Below, piece after piece: positions 32,493-44,283 of a DNA stretch of 64,000 nt. The translations under genes and the position numbers were made by a program. The stretch's first letter is position 1. The number at the start of each line of letters is the position of its first letter. The notes under the pieces are model-generated. The model searched no databases and had not been told where the DNA came from. It was given only the letters and a program-made list of their open reading frames with translations. Origin of the DNA: Tetrapyrgos nigripes (Eukaryota; Basidiomycota; Agaricomycetes; Agaricales; Campanellaceae); contig JAACJM010000246.1 in assembly GCA_013368315.1 (NCBI GenBank), positions 1-64,000 of the forward strand, written 5' to 3'.

Positions 32493-35400
32493 CTTCTACT
32501 GCGGCCATGACTACTCGGAGCATTGCTGTATCCGTTGCTGTTGTTATGCTGTTGATGATGTGATGAATACCATGTCAGCGATGTTCTAAAGGAAGAAAGA
32601 AGAAAGAAATGCCATAATACACAACGCAAGGCTACAGCATGGCCAGATAAGCCAACACAAGACAACAGCGTCCACATCTGCACGTCAACGCCAGAGGGAT
32701 AGTCGTCCCATGGGACCGAAAGAAAAGAGGAAGCGACATGTACTCCAGTGCGCTTCGACGTCTTCTACGTCACGATCCAGACCCAAACGTCGACCGAAAC
32801 GTGGCACTAGAGGCCTGCGCGCTCCTCGGAGCCAACCTCAAAAGAAGAAAGAGAAAGAAAAATGAAAGAAAAAGCCAAAATACGAAAAAGGAAAACAACG
32901 CCAACCAAGACAGTAAAAAGACGAGACGAGTGCGCGTCTAGCACGGAAGACTGGTATTGCATGCACGTCGCGTCTGCGTCAGCGCCAGAGAGTCCCGAGT
33001 CCCATGCCAAGACTATCCAGCATAAAAAGGAAAGGAAAATAAAGACAAAAAACGCCAGTTGACGCTAGAAAAGAGCAGAGAACCGGTACCAGATCAAGAC
33101 AGATGGCACGTCAAAGATGATATGCGATGCATATACACATACACGCTCAACCACCAACCACCAACGTGTACCCGGTCCAGGCTACCCATATCCAAATCTC
33201 GAAAGGAAAATGAAGAGAAAATGAAAGATAAAATAAAATAAAAAGATAAGAAGAAAGAAAGAAAGAGTGCCAAGCCTAGGCCCAGTCCACCATCTCTATC
33301 TGTACCTCCAATACCTCCAAGAACCTCAAGGTGTCCACGAAAGCACGAGAAAAGAAGAAAAAACGGGGGAAAAAGACACAAAGACACGAAAACCAAGGTT
33401 TAAAAAAAAAGAAGACAACACTAAAAACCACCACCACCAAAACACCAAAACATCAAAAGCACAACTCACTGTATATAAATCTCCCTTTCCTTTACAGGTC
33501 CATTGTTTGCTTTTTGAGCTAGTTTTCCGAAACGACGTTTAAAGTAGTCTTTGCCCGCTTTGGCATCATTTGGGGGACCGTCGTAGTCCTTTTTGACCCG
33601 AGTGCGAGTGGGAGGGGGGACGGGGAAGGGGAAGGAGGGGAAGAGGGGAAGGAAGGTGGGGAAGAGGGGAAGGAAGGTGGGGAAGAGGGGAAGGAAGGTG
33701 GGGAAGAGGGGAAGGAAGGTGGGGAAGAGGGGAAGGAAGGTGGGGAAGAGGGGAAGGAAGGTGGGGAAGAGGGGAAGGAAGGTGGGGAAGAGGGGAAGGA
33801 AGGTGGGGAAGAGGGGAAGGAAGGTGGAGAGGGACAAACCGAGACGAGACGAGACGAGTAAAAGTATAGTAGGGTGGGGTCGGGGTCGGGGTCGAAGCAC
33901 AGAAGCAAATATGAATATGTGAGCAAGGTAAACCAAATTAAAAAAAAACTGAATGGTAACCCACCGGGAAGAAATTCCTAATATCCGATGATTGGACTTT
34001 CTTTTCGAATAGGTCGTTCTTGTTCAAGAAGAGGATCTGTGGGTGGTGAGGTAGCGTAGTGGTGTAGTCGCGTAGTCGCAGGGAAAAAGACGGAAGACAG
34101 GTATCGGTACGGGGTCGACGCGAAGTCCATGGCAGTGCAGGGCAGTGCAGCGAGACGGCAAAGAATAAGGGCGAAGAGAATCCCGAGAATTGACCGGCGG
34201 AGGATGTGCCCGATGTACCCGATGTACCCAAGCCCAAGACCGACCCGAGACCCGAGAAGGTGGATCATAAATACAAGGTTGACGTCGTCGTTGATTCGTT
34301 GATTCATTGTTCATCACCAAACGGTGATCATCCCATGATGACAACCACGACGACCACGAAGACGACAACCGACAAAACAACCATGGGATGAAAGACACGG
34401 TGAAAGTGATAGAAACGTCACGTCATGCGGAGATGGTGAGAGGTAGGATAGGTTGGAAGATCATGGAGAGATCACAAGATGCAAGACGCAAGAGGACGAG
34501 GCGAGGTAATAGCAAGGCATTGGTTGATAATGACACAACACACCAACACCAGACCATCATAAATCACGATGATGATGGGAAGGAGGATATTGGGAGTGAA
34601 AGACGTCGTCGTATACGTATCCATATGGCATATGAGTGTTGTAGATCATTATCATGATGGCAGGACGTCCAACACGTCCAGACGGAAGGAACCACGAATC
34701 GGAGAACACGGAGATGATGAGGTGAGATAGATAGGGAGTTGGTGACAGCAACAGTACCAACAGCAACAACAGCAACGAATTGGATAAAATAGAGCGGGGC
34801 GAGTGCAGGGTGGACCGTAGCGAGTGAGTGCACAATGGACAGTGGACAGTGCAGAGTGCAGAGAAGGAGGGAGAGAAGGAGTGGCGAGTGCAGAGACGGA
34901 GAGAAGGAAGGAAGAGAGAGAAAAAAGAGAAGCTCAGTTAGTCAGCGGTTCATACTCTGATGCAACGCAACGAAAATAGGAACAGGAAGCCAGGAAGGGC
35001 GGGAGAAGGAATAATAAAATGGGAACGGGAGAAGCAATAATAGGAATAGGAAAGAGCAATAGCAATGGCGATAGCGATAAAGAATAGGTAAAGTAAGATC
35101 CGGAGGAAGAAGGAATGGACTTGGACCTGGCCGAAGCCAACCACAACCGCCCAAAACCGCGTCCAGGCGAAAAAAGAAAAAAGCGAAAAGGCAAAAAAGC
35201 AAAAAAGACCACCAAACAAAGGTAGAAAGAACTACTCACAATCGAAGTCTGCTTAAACCACTGAGAATGACATATCGAGTCCCATATTGTCATTGCGTCT
35301 TGCATTTGGTTCTGGAAACACAGCATGAGTGATATCCCGAAAACACAAGAAAAGCGCCGGCACTCGTCGTAGGAGAAAAGGAAAAGAGAAAAAGTCACAC

Positions 35401-36325
35401 ACCGCATCCCTATCCTCCACCAAACACTGATCATACCCACTCAAACTAACCAAGAAAAGTATACTCGTCACATCCTGAAAACAGTGGATCCACTTTCTCC
35501 TTTCACTCTTTTGCCCACCGACATCAACCATCAACATTTCATGCTCTCTAAGCGTGAACGTTGTTTCCGTAATACCTATCGTCCGCGCCCTAGCATGGAT
35601 GATATCTTGATCTATAGGCCGATAGGTGGGTTCGAACAGCCGGGAGAGGGTGGTAGGATGGAAGAAATATGCAAGGTTCTCGGGTAATGCAGCTTCGTTC
35701 CCTCGTTCCCAAGCTTTTTGAACGTTTTCGTCCTCCCAGAGAGCCTTGAGAGGCTCATAATAAGTCATTGGAAAATCCTCCCCGTCATGGATATCTTGAA
35801 TCGGGCTTTCTTGGATTAAAGAGTAATGAGCCAAATTGGCTTCGGAAGAGACTTTGAGCTCCATCTCCTCCATCGCTTCGAGGAGTGTTTTGAGTCCTCG
35901 TGTGATGTTGTCCCATACGAGTTGGCGGTAGGATTCGATTTCTTGGGAGGAAAAGGGGACTTTGTGGATGAGGCGCATTTGCTGGGCGAGGTAGTGAGGG
36001 TCAGCGACGACACTAGGAGAAGGGAGCAACTCGACATACCTTGAGAATAGTCGACTTTCCCGAGTCTCCAGAACCTAATAGCAGGACCTAGAGTCATACC
36101 ACATCAGCGTTCCGTTTTCCTTGCGAAAATACCGACCCGACACATACCTTGACTTGAGCAGCCATTTTGGCTTTTGCCTGCGTAGAGACGCTCAGTAAGA
36201 GTCACACCCAACTAGAGGTAGCGCCGGACACTCACCTCCCTCAACTCTTTCTCTGCAGCACGATGAAGAGCCTTATCATGCTCTGTCACCTCGACTCCCC
36301 CACCAGACGATAAACAGGCTCCCAT
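32493..36325 (-). CDS. heterotrimeric G-protein alpha subunit (C-terminal exon not located)
   Basis: Eight exons: 36236-36325, 36148-36177, 36040-36087, 35403-35981, 35240-35311, 33965-34036, 33470-33588, 32493-32548, all in phase. The N-terminus MGACLSS offers Gly2 myristoylation and Cys4 palmitoylation. Nucleotide-binding boxes: P-loop GSGDSGKST (usually GxGESGKST), switch I ARARTIGITE with the catalytic Arg, switch II VDVGGQKSERRKW with the catalytic Gln, NKND, and TATDT (usually TCATDT). It is a membrane-bound signalling GTPase acting under 7-TM receptors; the divergent boxes suggest one of the expanded agaricomycete G-alpha classes. Introns after exons 5 and 7 are about 1.2 kb and 0.9 kb, far above the 50-80 nt seen elsewhere, and intron 6 holds a minisatellite. 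Exon 8 ends AAVE-G with a GTACGT donor, so the receptor-contacting last helix is missing from this model. Confidence 0.9.
33638..33826. repeat. 21-bp minisatellite, nine copies, inside a G-alpha intron
   Basis: Nine uninterrupted copies of a unit equal to GGGAAGAGGGGAAGGAAGGTG (rotated), without visible divergence between units. On the gene's strand it is a polypyrimidine array. Because 21 is a multiple of 3, it keeps false reading frames open on both strands (GKRGRKV heptads on plus). Near-identity of units suggests recent expansion or ongoing length change. Confidence 0.95.
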
Positions 36326-39219
36326 GATGGGCTGTGTTGGCGAAAAAAGGGAACAACTCGGAGTTGTGGTGTCGCTGGCTAGTGCTGGCTGGTGCCGCCT
36401 TGGGATAGACTAGAGAAAATAAAGATAATAAAACGAATAAAGATGGAAGATGGAAGAAAGAAAGTACAACGTCGACAACGACGACGACGGAGTAAAGCGT
36501 AAGAAAGTAGCCGCCCCCTTTGCTCCCCTTGTGATCGCTTTTTTCGCACGACTATTAATATCATTATTACTCACACTCCTCTTAATTCAGAAATTTCAGG
36601 TCCAGACTCTGACTTGTTAATGAAACGTCAGCATGTACTGAGATATACAGAGTCTACCCTTGGTGCAACCCTTCCCGTCATTCGGCCTCGGCTTTGAGGT
36701 TCGGATGCAGAGTCGGGAACACTACGCATGCATATAGGCTGTAACCGAAATCAGCATACCATCTATGCTCTGCAGCAGGATGATACTGCCCAAATGGGTG
36801 TCCTCCCGAATGATATGTATTCATCGTCTACGTCGTCTCCGTCGAACCGTGGTTGACCCTGCGCCGGGTTCTCGCGAGCGCTAGCGCGTAGTAGCGCCAC
36901 TGCAAACTAGTCCAAACTTTGTAAGTAAATCTTATTATCTTTGTCAAGCGTCATTTATATACGTATAGCGATCCTCATTCCTCCTCTTAGTGTCCTCCTC
37001 CTTGTCTTTGTTTTTTCTTCCCTTCCTCTTCCCTTTCTCAATCTCACACTGGCCGCAATTTTACTTGATTAGGTCTCCTTAGGTACTCAGGCTTTGACGT
37101 CTTTGATCACCAAATGATAATCACAAACTACTTCAATAGCTCTTGATACTACTGATGCTGATGCTCTGATACTGATACTCATGCTGCTGATACTGATTGC
37201 CACCTATTGCCTGTTAGTCAATCATACACAGTACATATAATAGTAATCACAAATCTCGAATAACTTACTTCAAGTCAAGTCATTCTTACTTTAGTTCGAA
37301 CAATCAAATCATGAGATGATCAGCCGCACTAGACTACTAGTGACGGGAATTAAACAAACTCCTCAAGTTTCAAATACACCCACCATAAATCCACCGTCAC
37401 GGTAAATCCACACATCCAAATCCACTACGTACATGCGTGCATGCGCGAGTGCGCCCGTCCATCACTAGTAAGTAGTAGTATTAGTACTTACATACTTATT
37501 ACTGGCTGCTTCCTGGCCGCTGGCACCCGCGCTTGATCAACCGCTCATAATGCCAACATAATACTCTGATCAAGTTTCAAGCTTTCAAGAGCGCCTTCAA
37601 CGTGCACTATCCTTCATTAAACCTTCATTCTCGACGTCAATCGTCCGTCGTCAGTGGTTAGTCGTTACTATTGTCCTTGACAACAGCCTGAGCAGCTGCA
37701 CTGTAAGTTGTAAGCTGTACAAGTTATACATACACATCCGTCCGAGTCATGAATCATCGTTATCAGAATTGTTAATTTGTTGCCACCCCCTTCACTCCAT
37801 GGCCATATGCATCTGCCATCCATCCTACATTATCATTATCATAGGCATTTGTCCGCAATCAGCGGCTTTGACTTCTCCATGGCCCCTCGAATCCGAATCT
37901 AAATCCGACGCCACCCCGAGTGAGTGTGACGCCCGACTTGTACTCGGACTCGGACTCGGACTCGCTCTCGGACTCGGACTCAGTCGTGCCACCTCCACAT
38001 CCACATCTTTACCCACATCCCCATCCAGACCTACATCTGCACCCACATCTGCATCCACATCTGCATCCACACCTACTGCATACGCATATGACGATCTGCA
38101 TGTAAAGTTCATGTATTCAACTTGTTAAACCAGCTTCGAATTTGGACTTTCACAAATCCACAAATTCACGTATCATTATGTATACTACGTACGTTTTAAT
38201 ATGTACATATCAACCAAAGATTCTAAGAAAGATTCTAAGAAAAAAAGTAAGAAAGAAAGAAAGTCAAAGAAAGTAGGCCCGAGGAAGGGAATCGGGAAAC
38301 AAATCGGGAATCGGATCAACCCGACAGCGCCGCAGCGGGCAGCGGCGCCTTACATACACAGTCATCCTAGTCCTATGTAGGTCCTACATAGCTAGGTCCT
38401 ACGGCCTCGGATCGGTGTAGTATCCTATACACACATACGCCCTGTTGTCGAGAATAATTGACAACTTCAAGTTCAAGTTATAACAGTCCCAGTCCCAGTG
38501 CCAATGATCATAATAAGCTTTTGCTTTTGCCACTTTTACCACTTTGGCAACCCTCCCCTCCTCCGAGTCATGAATGAGGAGTCGACAGGACACACTAGTT
38601 AGTTAGTAAGTACTACATATGCTGAATATAGCTATAGATTGATAGTTCCCGATAGTTCCCCTGGGCCTTTGCAACACGTAGTACGTAGTCTCAAGAAGGT
38701 TGAAGCAGACTCAGGCTGACGACGATAGTACTTACTGTGTATGTGCTTCTCCTCTGCCAGATGCCGTCTGGCTTTAAATTTGTAGAGGCCTTTTTTATTA
38801 TTTTATCTCTCACTTGTCTCTCACTCCCACTCTCGCCCCTATAATAAACACCGTCGTTATAACGTTCCTGAAGGCTGATGATGCATATGGACACCTCGAA
38901 ATCCAAATCCGAATGCTTGAGGGTTGATATAATCATATAATCCGGTACTTATTGCATCCTTATAAGATCCTAAGTATTCTATGTATAGTAGGTACCTCGA
39001 TTGATAGACGTTACACTAGTCTCTAGTCTCTTCGCTCCTCTCTAAATTTGCATGGTTAAACTGAATGAAGTATATATGTACGTATGATACATACTGAACC
39101 TGTCGGACGTCCGGGCTTTGTCCTCGGAGTCTTCCTTTTCGGAGTTTTTCTCGGCTGTCTATCCATTTGATCCGTCTTTCATGCAGGGTTATCGGAGTCG
39201 GAGTCAGAGTAGGTCAGAC
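36326..39219. other. upstream region of the G-alpha gene, no other gene recognised
   Basis: Nearly 2.9 kb with no supported gene. It contains a GAC/ACG-rich tract near 36465-36490, a GCGCTAGCGC palindrome near 36880, a run of CGGACT hexamers at about 37943-37980 next to an ACATC-rich run at about 37990-38075, and AAGAAAG tracts near 38225-38270. The open frames at 37769-38128 on both strands are products of those simple repeats. Part may be regulatory for the signalling gene. Confidence 0.4.
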
Positions 39220-39302
39220 TTAGGGCCTATTCGGATGCCCACGTTTTCCGTTGCGTATCATGTAATATTCCCATTTTTAGTAATGAAAACGTATTTTGTC
39301 AG

Positions 39303-39724
39303 TAGTGCTGCCGCGAGGCGAGGCCAGAGCGAGGCGAGCTGACGGATTTGGACAACTCGCTCTGCTCTGTGTGAACCAAGTCGGAGGTCAAAACGAGGCA
39401 ACTCGAGGTGCTTCCCAAATTTGGTAGTCAGCTCCAAACACTTTCCTCGAGTGTTTCCCCTCCTGCAGTCCAGTACATACATAATGCTCAATCAGCTAAA
39501 GACATAGTATACATACTTCCATATCCACTTACATATGTACAAATGGGAAGGTACTTGCAAAAAGAGTCAAAAATCGCTGAAGGCTCGTTGTTCCAAATGC
39601 GGGTGGGAGGCGCGAGGCGAGTTCCAAGCCCATCAAACCTCTGGAGTTCGGTTGCCATATTGGTAAACCAAGGTAGTTGAGGCAAGTTCAGGGTCCAGAG
39701 TACCTTCGCCTCGCGGCAGCACTA
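39303..39724. mobile_element. 422-bp hAT-type MITE nested in the Harbinger element
   Basis: The ends are inverted repeats TAGTGCTGCCGCGAGGCGA, and identical 8-bp duplications TTTGTCAG flank it (39295-39302, 39725-39732). Both features are hallmarks of the hAT superfamily. The interior repeats GAGGCGAG/CGAGGC and GGCAACTCGAG-like words and has no coding capacity. It inserted after the Harbinger element was already in place. Confidence 0.92.
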
Positions 39725-39935
39725 TTTGTCAGTCGTGTTCGAAAAAATACGCAGCTCCGTAACAAGTGAAAAACCATGGTCTGTTCGGCCGACCATCATG
39801 CGGAACAATATCCGGAACAATACGCATGAGGTGCGTTCGGTTGCCAAGCTGCGTTTCTTGCGCTGCCGCTGCTCACTGCTGCTGATCTCATTCTTTTTCT
39901 CTTTCTCTCTTTTCTCTTCTCGTTTTTCCTTCGCA

Positions 39936-40274
39936 ATGTCTGCAGAAGAGCCTACAGGGGGTCTTCCAAGTATCTCGGCCCCTGGTTCACCTACCCAGCA
40001 AGCAGGAGACCCATGGACAACGGAGATAGACTCGAAAATTCTCTCCCACCTAGGACAGGTCAAGAAATACAAGAAGCTGCAGAGGTGGACCTTCACTGTC
40101 CCTGTCTGGACCAATCTGGGCAATGAGTTGGAGTCTCAGGGTTATCCGGGCTTCACTAGTGTATTCAGGGGAAGTGGAGAGATTGCTCGGGAGTATCTTA
40201 GCTTTGATGCTTCTAGTGAGGAGGAGAAGGAGGCCCGTCGCTATTGGTTGTTGGCAGAGATGGGTGAGCTCTAA
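39936..40274 (+). CDS. Harbinger-associated SANT/trihelix-like protein, short
   Basis: A 112-residue frame in the partner-protein position of the second Harbinger element. It contains the WTTEIDSKILSHLGQ ... WTFTVPVWTNLGNELESQG pattern, two spaced aromatic helices like those of the first element's DNA-binding protein. It ends EEEKEARRYWLLAEMGEL. It lacks the long C-terminal tail of the other copy, so it may be truncated or a naturally short form. Role by analogy: binding element ends and recruiting the transposase. Confidence 0.65.
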   Translation: MSAEEPTGGLPSISAPGSPTQQAGDPWTTEIDSKILSHLGQVKKYKKLQRWTFTVPVWTNLGNELESQGYPGFTSVFRGSGEIAREYLSFDASSEEEKEARRYWLLAEMGEL

Positions 40275-40432
40275 GGTTGTTTCTCTTTGTTGCTTTTTTT
40301 TCTAGTTGTTCTATTATACTCTCTCTTTAATTACTGTTCTGGTACTTCATTTTCTGATAGTCGTTCTTACCAAAAGTCGTTCTTTACCAAAAAGTCAATG
40401 ATATTGATACTTATTCAAATATAGTATGGAAT

Positions 40433-41829
40433 CTACATATTAGGAAGTGACTGTGTATGAGGGACACCTGCTCTACGTGCAGTTTCTGCCAAATAGCTCT
40501 CCCACATCGCAGTTGCAATACTATCACAGAGCTGAGAGGCTCTTGTCATCTCTGCAGAAGAGATGCCAGCTGTTGGTGTGGAGTCTCCATTTGGATCAGG
40601 GTCTTCGAGTTCTCAAACCTCTGGAAGTTGGAAAGGATGTTTTGGTGGATCGTAGATGATGATGAAGTTATGAAGGGCAGCCAGAGCAAGAGGTAATTGG
40701 CTCTGGACTCAGAGTGGATATTCACAGACATCCCAAATGATAGCCCACCGCCGCTTGACTACTCTGAAGATGTGCTTGATCACATTGCGGAGTTGGGCAT
40801 GGCGAAGATTGAAGAGCTCTTCTTTTGTCTTTGGTCTGTATCCAGGGACATGAGTGAATAGGAATATACAAGACTCGACTGTTTCAAGGACATACCGAAT
40901 ACTAGCAGCTTCCCATTCCCTCAGATGATAACGAACATTGCGGTAAGGTACCAGGAGTTTGTCACAGACAGGAAATCCTGCATCTGCCATGTAATATTTA
41001 CCAGCTGGTACATCAAAACCTGTCTTCAGCACCTCCTCGAAAAGATGTGAATCGGCAACGCTACCCTCCCAGCCAGTAAGAATAAAAGAGAAAAACATGT
41101 TCCAGTCACAGGCTGCAAACACATTCTGACTGAGGTTGCCTTTACGATCACGGTAAGGAGCCTTTATGTCCACTGGAGGCCTGGCAAATATATGACTGCC
41201 ATCAACTGCACCGAGACAGTCTTTGAAAAAGGGAAAGAATTTTGGATTATTGGCAATGATAGGGTGAAGATGATCGGGATAGGGTAGACGTATGTACTCG
41301 CTTCGGAACTTGTTCGAGACCATCACATTGAGAACATTGTGGAAGTCTCTGCAAACTACTCAGAGTTGTTTCATCCCAAAGTGACCAGTACTGACCGAGA
41401 TACAGTTTCTAGGGAATGCTGAAAGCGCTCTGCTACCCGCCTAACTGACAAATTTGTCACTGCCTGGTAGAGGAAGGTGCCAAGTATCTCATCAACATCC
41501 ACATATCGACAAGGCTTCAACCCTCCAGATTTCTGCAACTCGGCCTTGAGCTTGTGAAAAACATGTTGCCGAATACCACAGTTATGAAATAATCTATCTG
41601 AGTGCCCATCCAGCAGCTCATCCATCCACTCAGCGCCAGAAAGCTTGGAGGTATGATATTCCTCTGGGAAGTAGCGCTTGTAGCTAGTGGTATGGACAGC
41701 GGCAGCAGCGGCAACAACAACAGTAGCAACTGTTGCAATTAGTGCACGACGACGATGTTCTAGAGATTGTGAAGGAAGGTGCTGGGATCCGAAGTTGCTA
41801 GTGGATTTAGAGGAGCGTGTGCATACCAT
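40433..41829 (-). pseudogene. Harbinger DDE transposase, inactive copy
   Basis: Starts at 41829 (MVCTRSSKS). A GTCAGT...TGCAG intron joins TVSR to DFHNVLNVMVSNKF. The first two catalytic residues are present (VDGSH, MADAGFPV), but the third position reads RNVIKHIFRVVKRRW: Lys replaces the catalytic Glu and Arg replaces the following conserved Gly, both explainable by G-to-A changes. Two premature stops, TGA at 40709-40711 and 40613-40615, interrupt an otherwise open frame that continues to TAG at 40433-40435 through ALAALHNFI and IATAMWESYL. Both stops fit CGA (Arg) to TGA. The protein cannot be catalytically active. Confidence 0.88.
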
Positions 41830-41985
41830 TGTGCTGCATCTGACGCGCTCTCAAATGTAATGGTACATCTGCAAACGTTGCTACGACGCGACGTAAAAAG
41901 TGATATTCCCACACATCAGCTAAGTTACGGAAACGGAACGCTACGTGACGCTACGAATTACAAATGGCATCCGAATAGGCCCTTA

Positions 41986-43856
41986 GTACTCAGAATTTAC
42001 GTGTCACAATACATAAATTAATGTATGCCTAAGCAACACGAACCAAACATTTTGCTCCAACTCTGCTCAGACTGCGGAAATTTGCTCGGTATGTATGAGA
42101 GCAAACTATGTCTGATCAATGACTTGGATTAATATTGTTTCTCCTTATTAACTTATATATACAGCATGAAGGTCAGGCTGTCAGCTTTCTGCTCAGAGAG
42201 AGCCCCTTAGACTGGTGATGATTAACAAAAAGTGTACCATTCATACCCACTAAAAGTACTAGTCTGTAATTTAAACACAGGCCTCACTCGCATCGAAACC
42301 TTTTGCTCGTACAGTATTCAGTACTACATAGTAGTGGACTAGTACACCACAATTACAAGTTGAAGGTCAGTCCCAGTCCTACTACATAGTATGTAGCTAG
42401 AGCATAGACCTTAGCTGCTAGTGCACCTGGACCTGGTCCACGTCCCGTCTGTAGAATGAGACAAAGATATGAGTATTCTATCTATAGGTATCGTTAGTCT
42501 TGAAGTACCTTACTTAAATCTATGAAAGACTTACCCTCAGCAATGACTGAAGTCAACAAGACTGAGGGTTTCTACTCTACCAGTCAGTATATAAGCATTA
42601 TCATGAATATTAGTGTATAAAAAGCGAACAAGAGAAAGAGATCCGAAACCAGCGGCCGTCATTATTGTAAATCAGGTGCGCAGGGGACTCTGAAGTGAAG
42701 AATAAACTTATATTGTGAAGCCTCCTACAGAGGTCTTATATACTACTGTACTGAGTATCTACAAAATTCTACAAAATTCTATCTACCTGCATGAGTAATT
42801 ACTCTAGAAGGTTCTCTCCAATGCTGGATTGAACTCTACACTTCATGATTTCCAACAGTCATCTACAGTAAAAGGAGAATAAGGATATTTCAAACTGTCT
42901 TGACACTTGGCCAGGCCTTCGTCGTCTACCTTACTCTCAACACTGTCCAACTAGTACTTCATACTTGCATCTTCGAGCTCCTTTCGTCAGGACTCAGCCT
43001 TCAGCAGCATGGGCATTGGGGACGTCTTACACAATACTTTTATTATTTATTAATTCAAGCTTTGTTACTTTGGCTACTTAACAAGACTTGGACTTTGACT
43101 TGCTGTCTGGGGGTACATATACTTTACATTCATGTGGATGGTTTTTTATGTACAGAACAAGGTAGAATACTAAGAATTTCGGTGCCTCGATGTTGATTAA
43201 GTTTGGACTCAACCGAGATCAGAGTTGATCAAGGTTGATCAAGGTTGGCAGTCACTTAGTGCATACATACATTGCTTATACACTGCACATAGTCCTTCTA
43301 ATACAACACACACCTTAGTACATTTAATGCCTTGATCAACTTATAATCGACACCAAAAAATTCCAAGTGAACAGAAAACACAGCACCCCTTGATCAAAGT
43401 GTAACTGAGGGAGTGCGGTCAAGCAAGGTGTAGGTGAGCGAGTCGGGTGTGATGTTCTCAACTGTTCCTAATTAATAATTATGATGATCATGCACAGAAC
43501 AAGGACTAGATCCAGATTCTAGACCCTTCGCCCAATTCAACTTGAACCTCAACTTCCTCAGGCAATAAGAAATAGTCATTGCTTCAAAGGTGATGTCAAT
43601 CATCGGAACGACCAAGTCGAGCTGAAAGATGTACTGCATATCTGTACATGTGAAGGGAAAAAAAGAAGATGCCATTAGACGCACGCAAGTGAAATAATCG
43701 TTAATATCAAGAGGAATCCTACAAAAACTGGCATTTAAAATCATCAACTGACTCGACTCAACTCTTCGCATTCGCATTCGCAGTCTGTAGATGATTCCTG
43801 TAGATGGCGTAGATCATCAAACTTGTGGTCAAGGTATAAAAAGTCCGAATCCAAAG
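41986..43856. other. gene-free AT-rich region
   Basis: No supported gene in about 1.9 kb. Small local features: a possible hairpin ACCCTCAG...CTGAGGGT at 42534-42570, a short duplication CTACAAAATT near 42761-42781, and a duplicated GTTGATCAAG near 43222-43243. Confidence 0.5.
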
Positions 43857-44283
43857 AAGAAATTCAAGGGGGTCTGGACTGGGAAATCCCATACTGGGGG
43901 TTGGTAGGTAGGTTCCTCTGGAGGAGGCGAAAATTTTTTTTTTGACCCCCCCGAAAATGCGCCTTAGAACAATTTTTCGCTCACTGTTGGCAGCAATACA
44001 TGTTGTTCACAATGCATCTAAGGTCTGATAATACTGCTTTGACCACGTTGCAGTCAATTTTTCGTTGCAGTCAATTTTTCGTTGAAGGTTCCGCAAAGCT
44101 TCTGACTAGCACAGCAGTTCAAATAATTTATGTAATCATAAGTCACATGGTATTGCTATATTAAGCAGGTAACCTACTATATAAGGAAGGTAAGGTAGGT
44201 AGGTTCCCTTGATGGGGCGCAAATTTTTTTTCCGACCCCCGGTATAATTTAATTCTTTTTGGACCCCCTTGAAGAAATTTCGG
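43857..44283. repeat. inverted-repeat-bounded unit with internal direct repeats
   Basis: The outer ends are inverted: AATTCAAGGGGGTC at about 43861 and GGACCCCCTTGAAG at about 44261. Just inside them, a 48-bp block (GTAGGTAGGTTCC ... then a run of T and GACCCCC) occurs twice in direct orientation, at about 43903-43950 and 44195-44240. This resembles a small degraded MITE with a duplicated subterminal region; no target duplication was identified. Confidence 0.5.

Larger units (their letters stand above)
39223..41982. mobile_element. second PIF/Harbinger DNA transposon, 2760 bp
   Basis: Terminal inverted repeats of 17 bp (GGGCCTATTCGGATGCC) match perfectly, and a 3-bp TTA duplication flanks the element (39220-39222, 41983-41985). 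Gene order matches the first copy: DNA-binding partner on plus, DDE transposase on minus. Proteins and ends differ clearly from the 25.8-kb element, so it is a separate family. A hAT-type MITE has inserted near its left end. Confidence 0.95.

Noticed and set aside
33638..33826. CRISPR-like array
   Set aside because: It is a contiguous minisatellite with no spacers, in a eukaryotic intron.
33466..33936. Open reading frames of 109-156 codons over the minisatellite on both strands
   Set aside because: They exist only because the 21-bp unit is a multiple of three and stop-free; the region is an intron of the G-alpha gene.
37769..38128. Overlapping 119- and 95-codon frames on opposite strands
   Set aside because: Built from CGGACT and ACATC simple repeats, with no start context, domain or exon structure.
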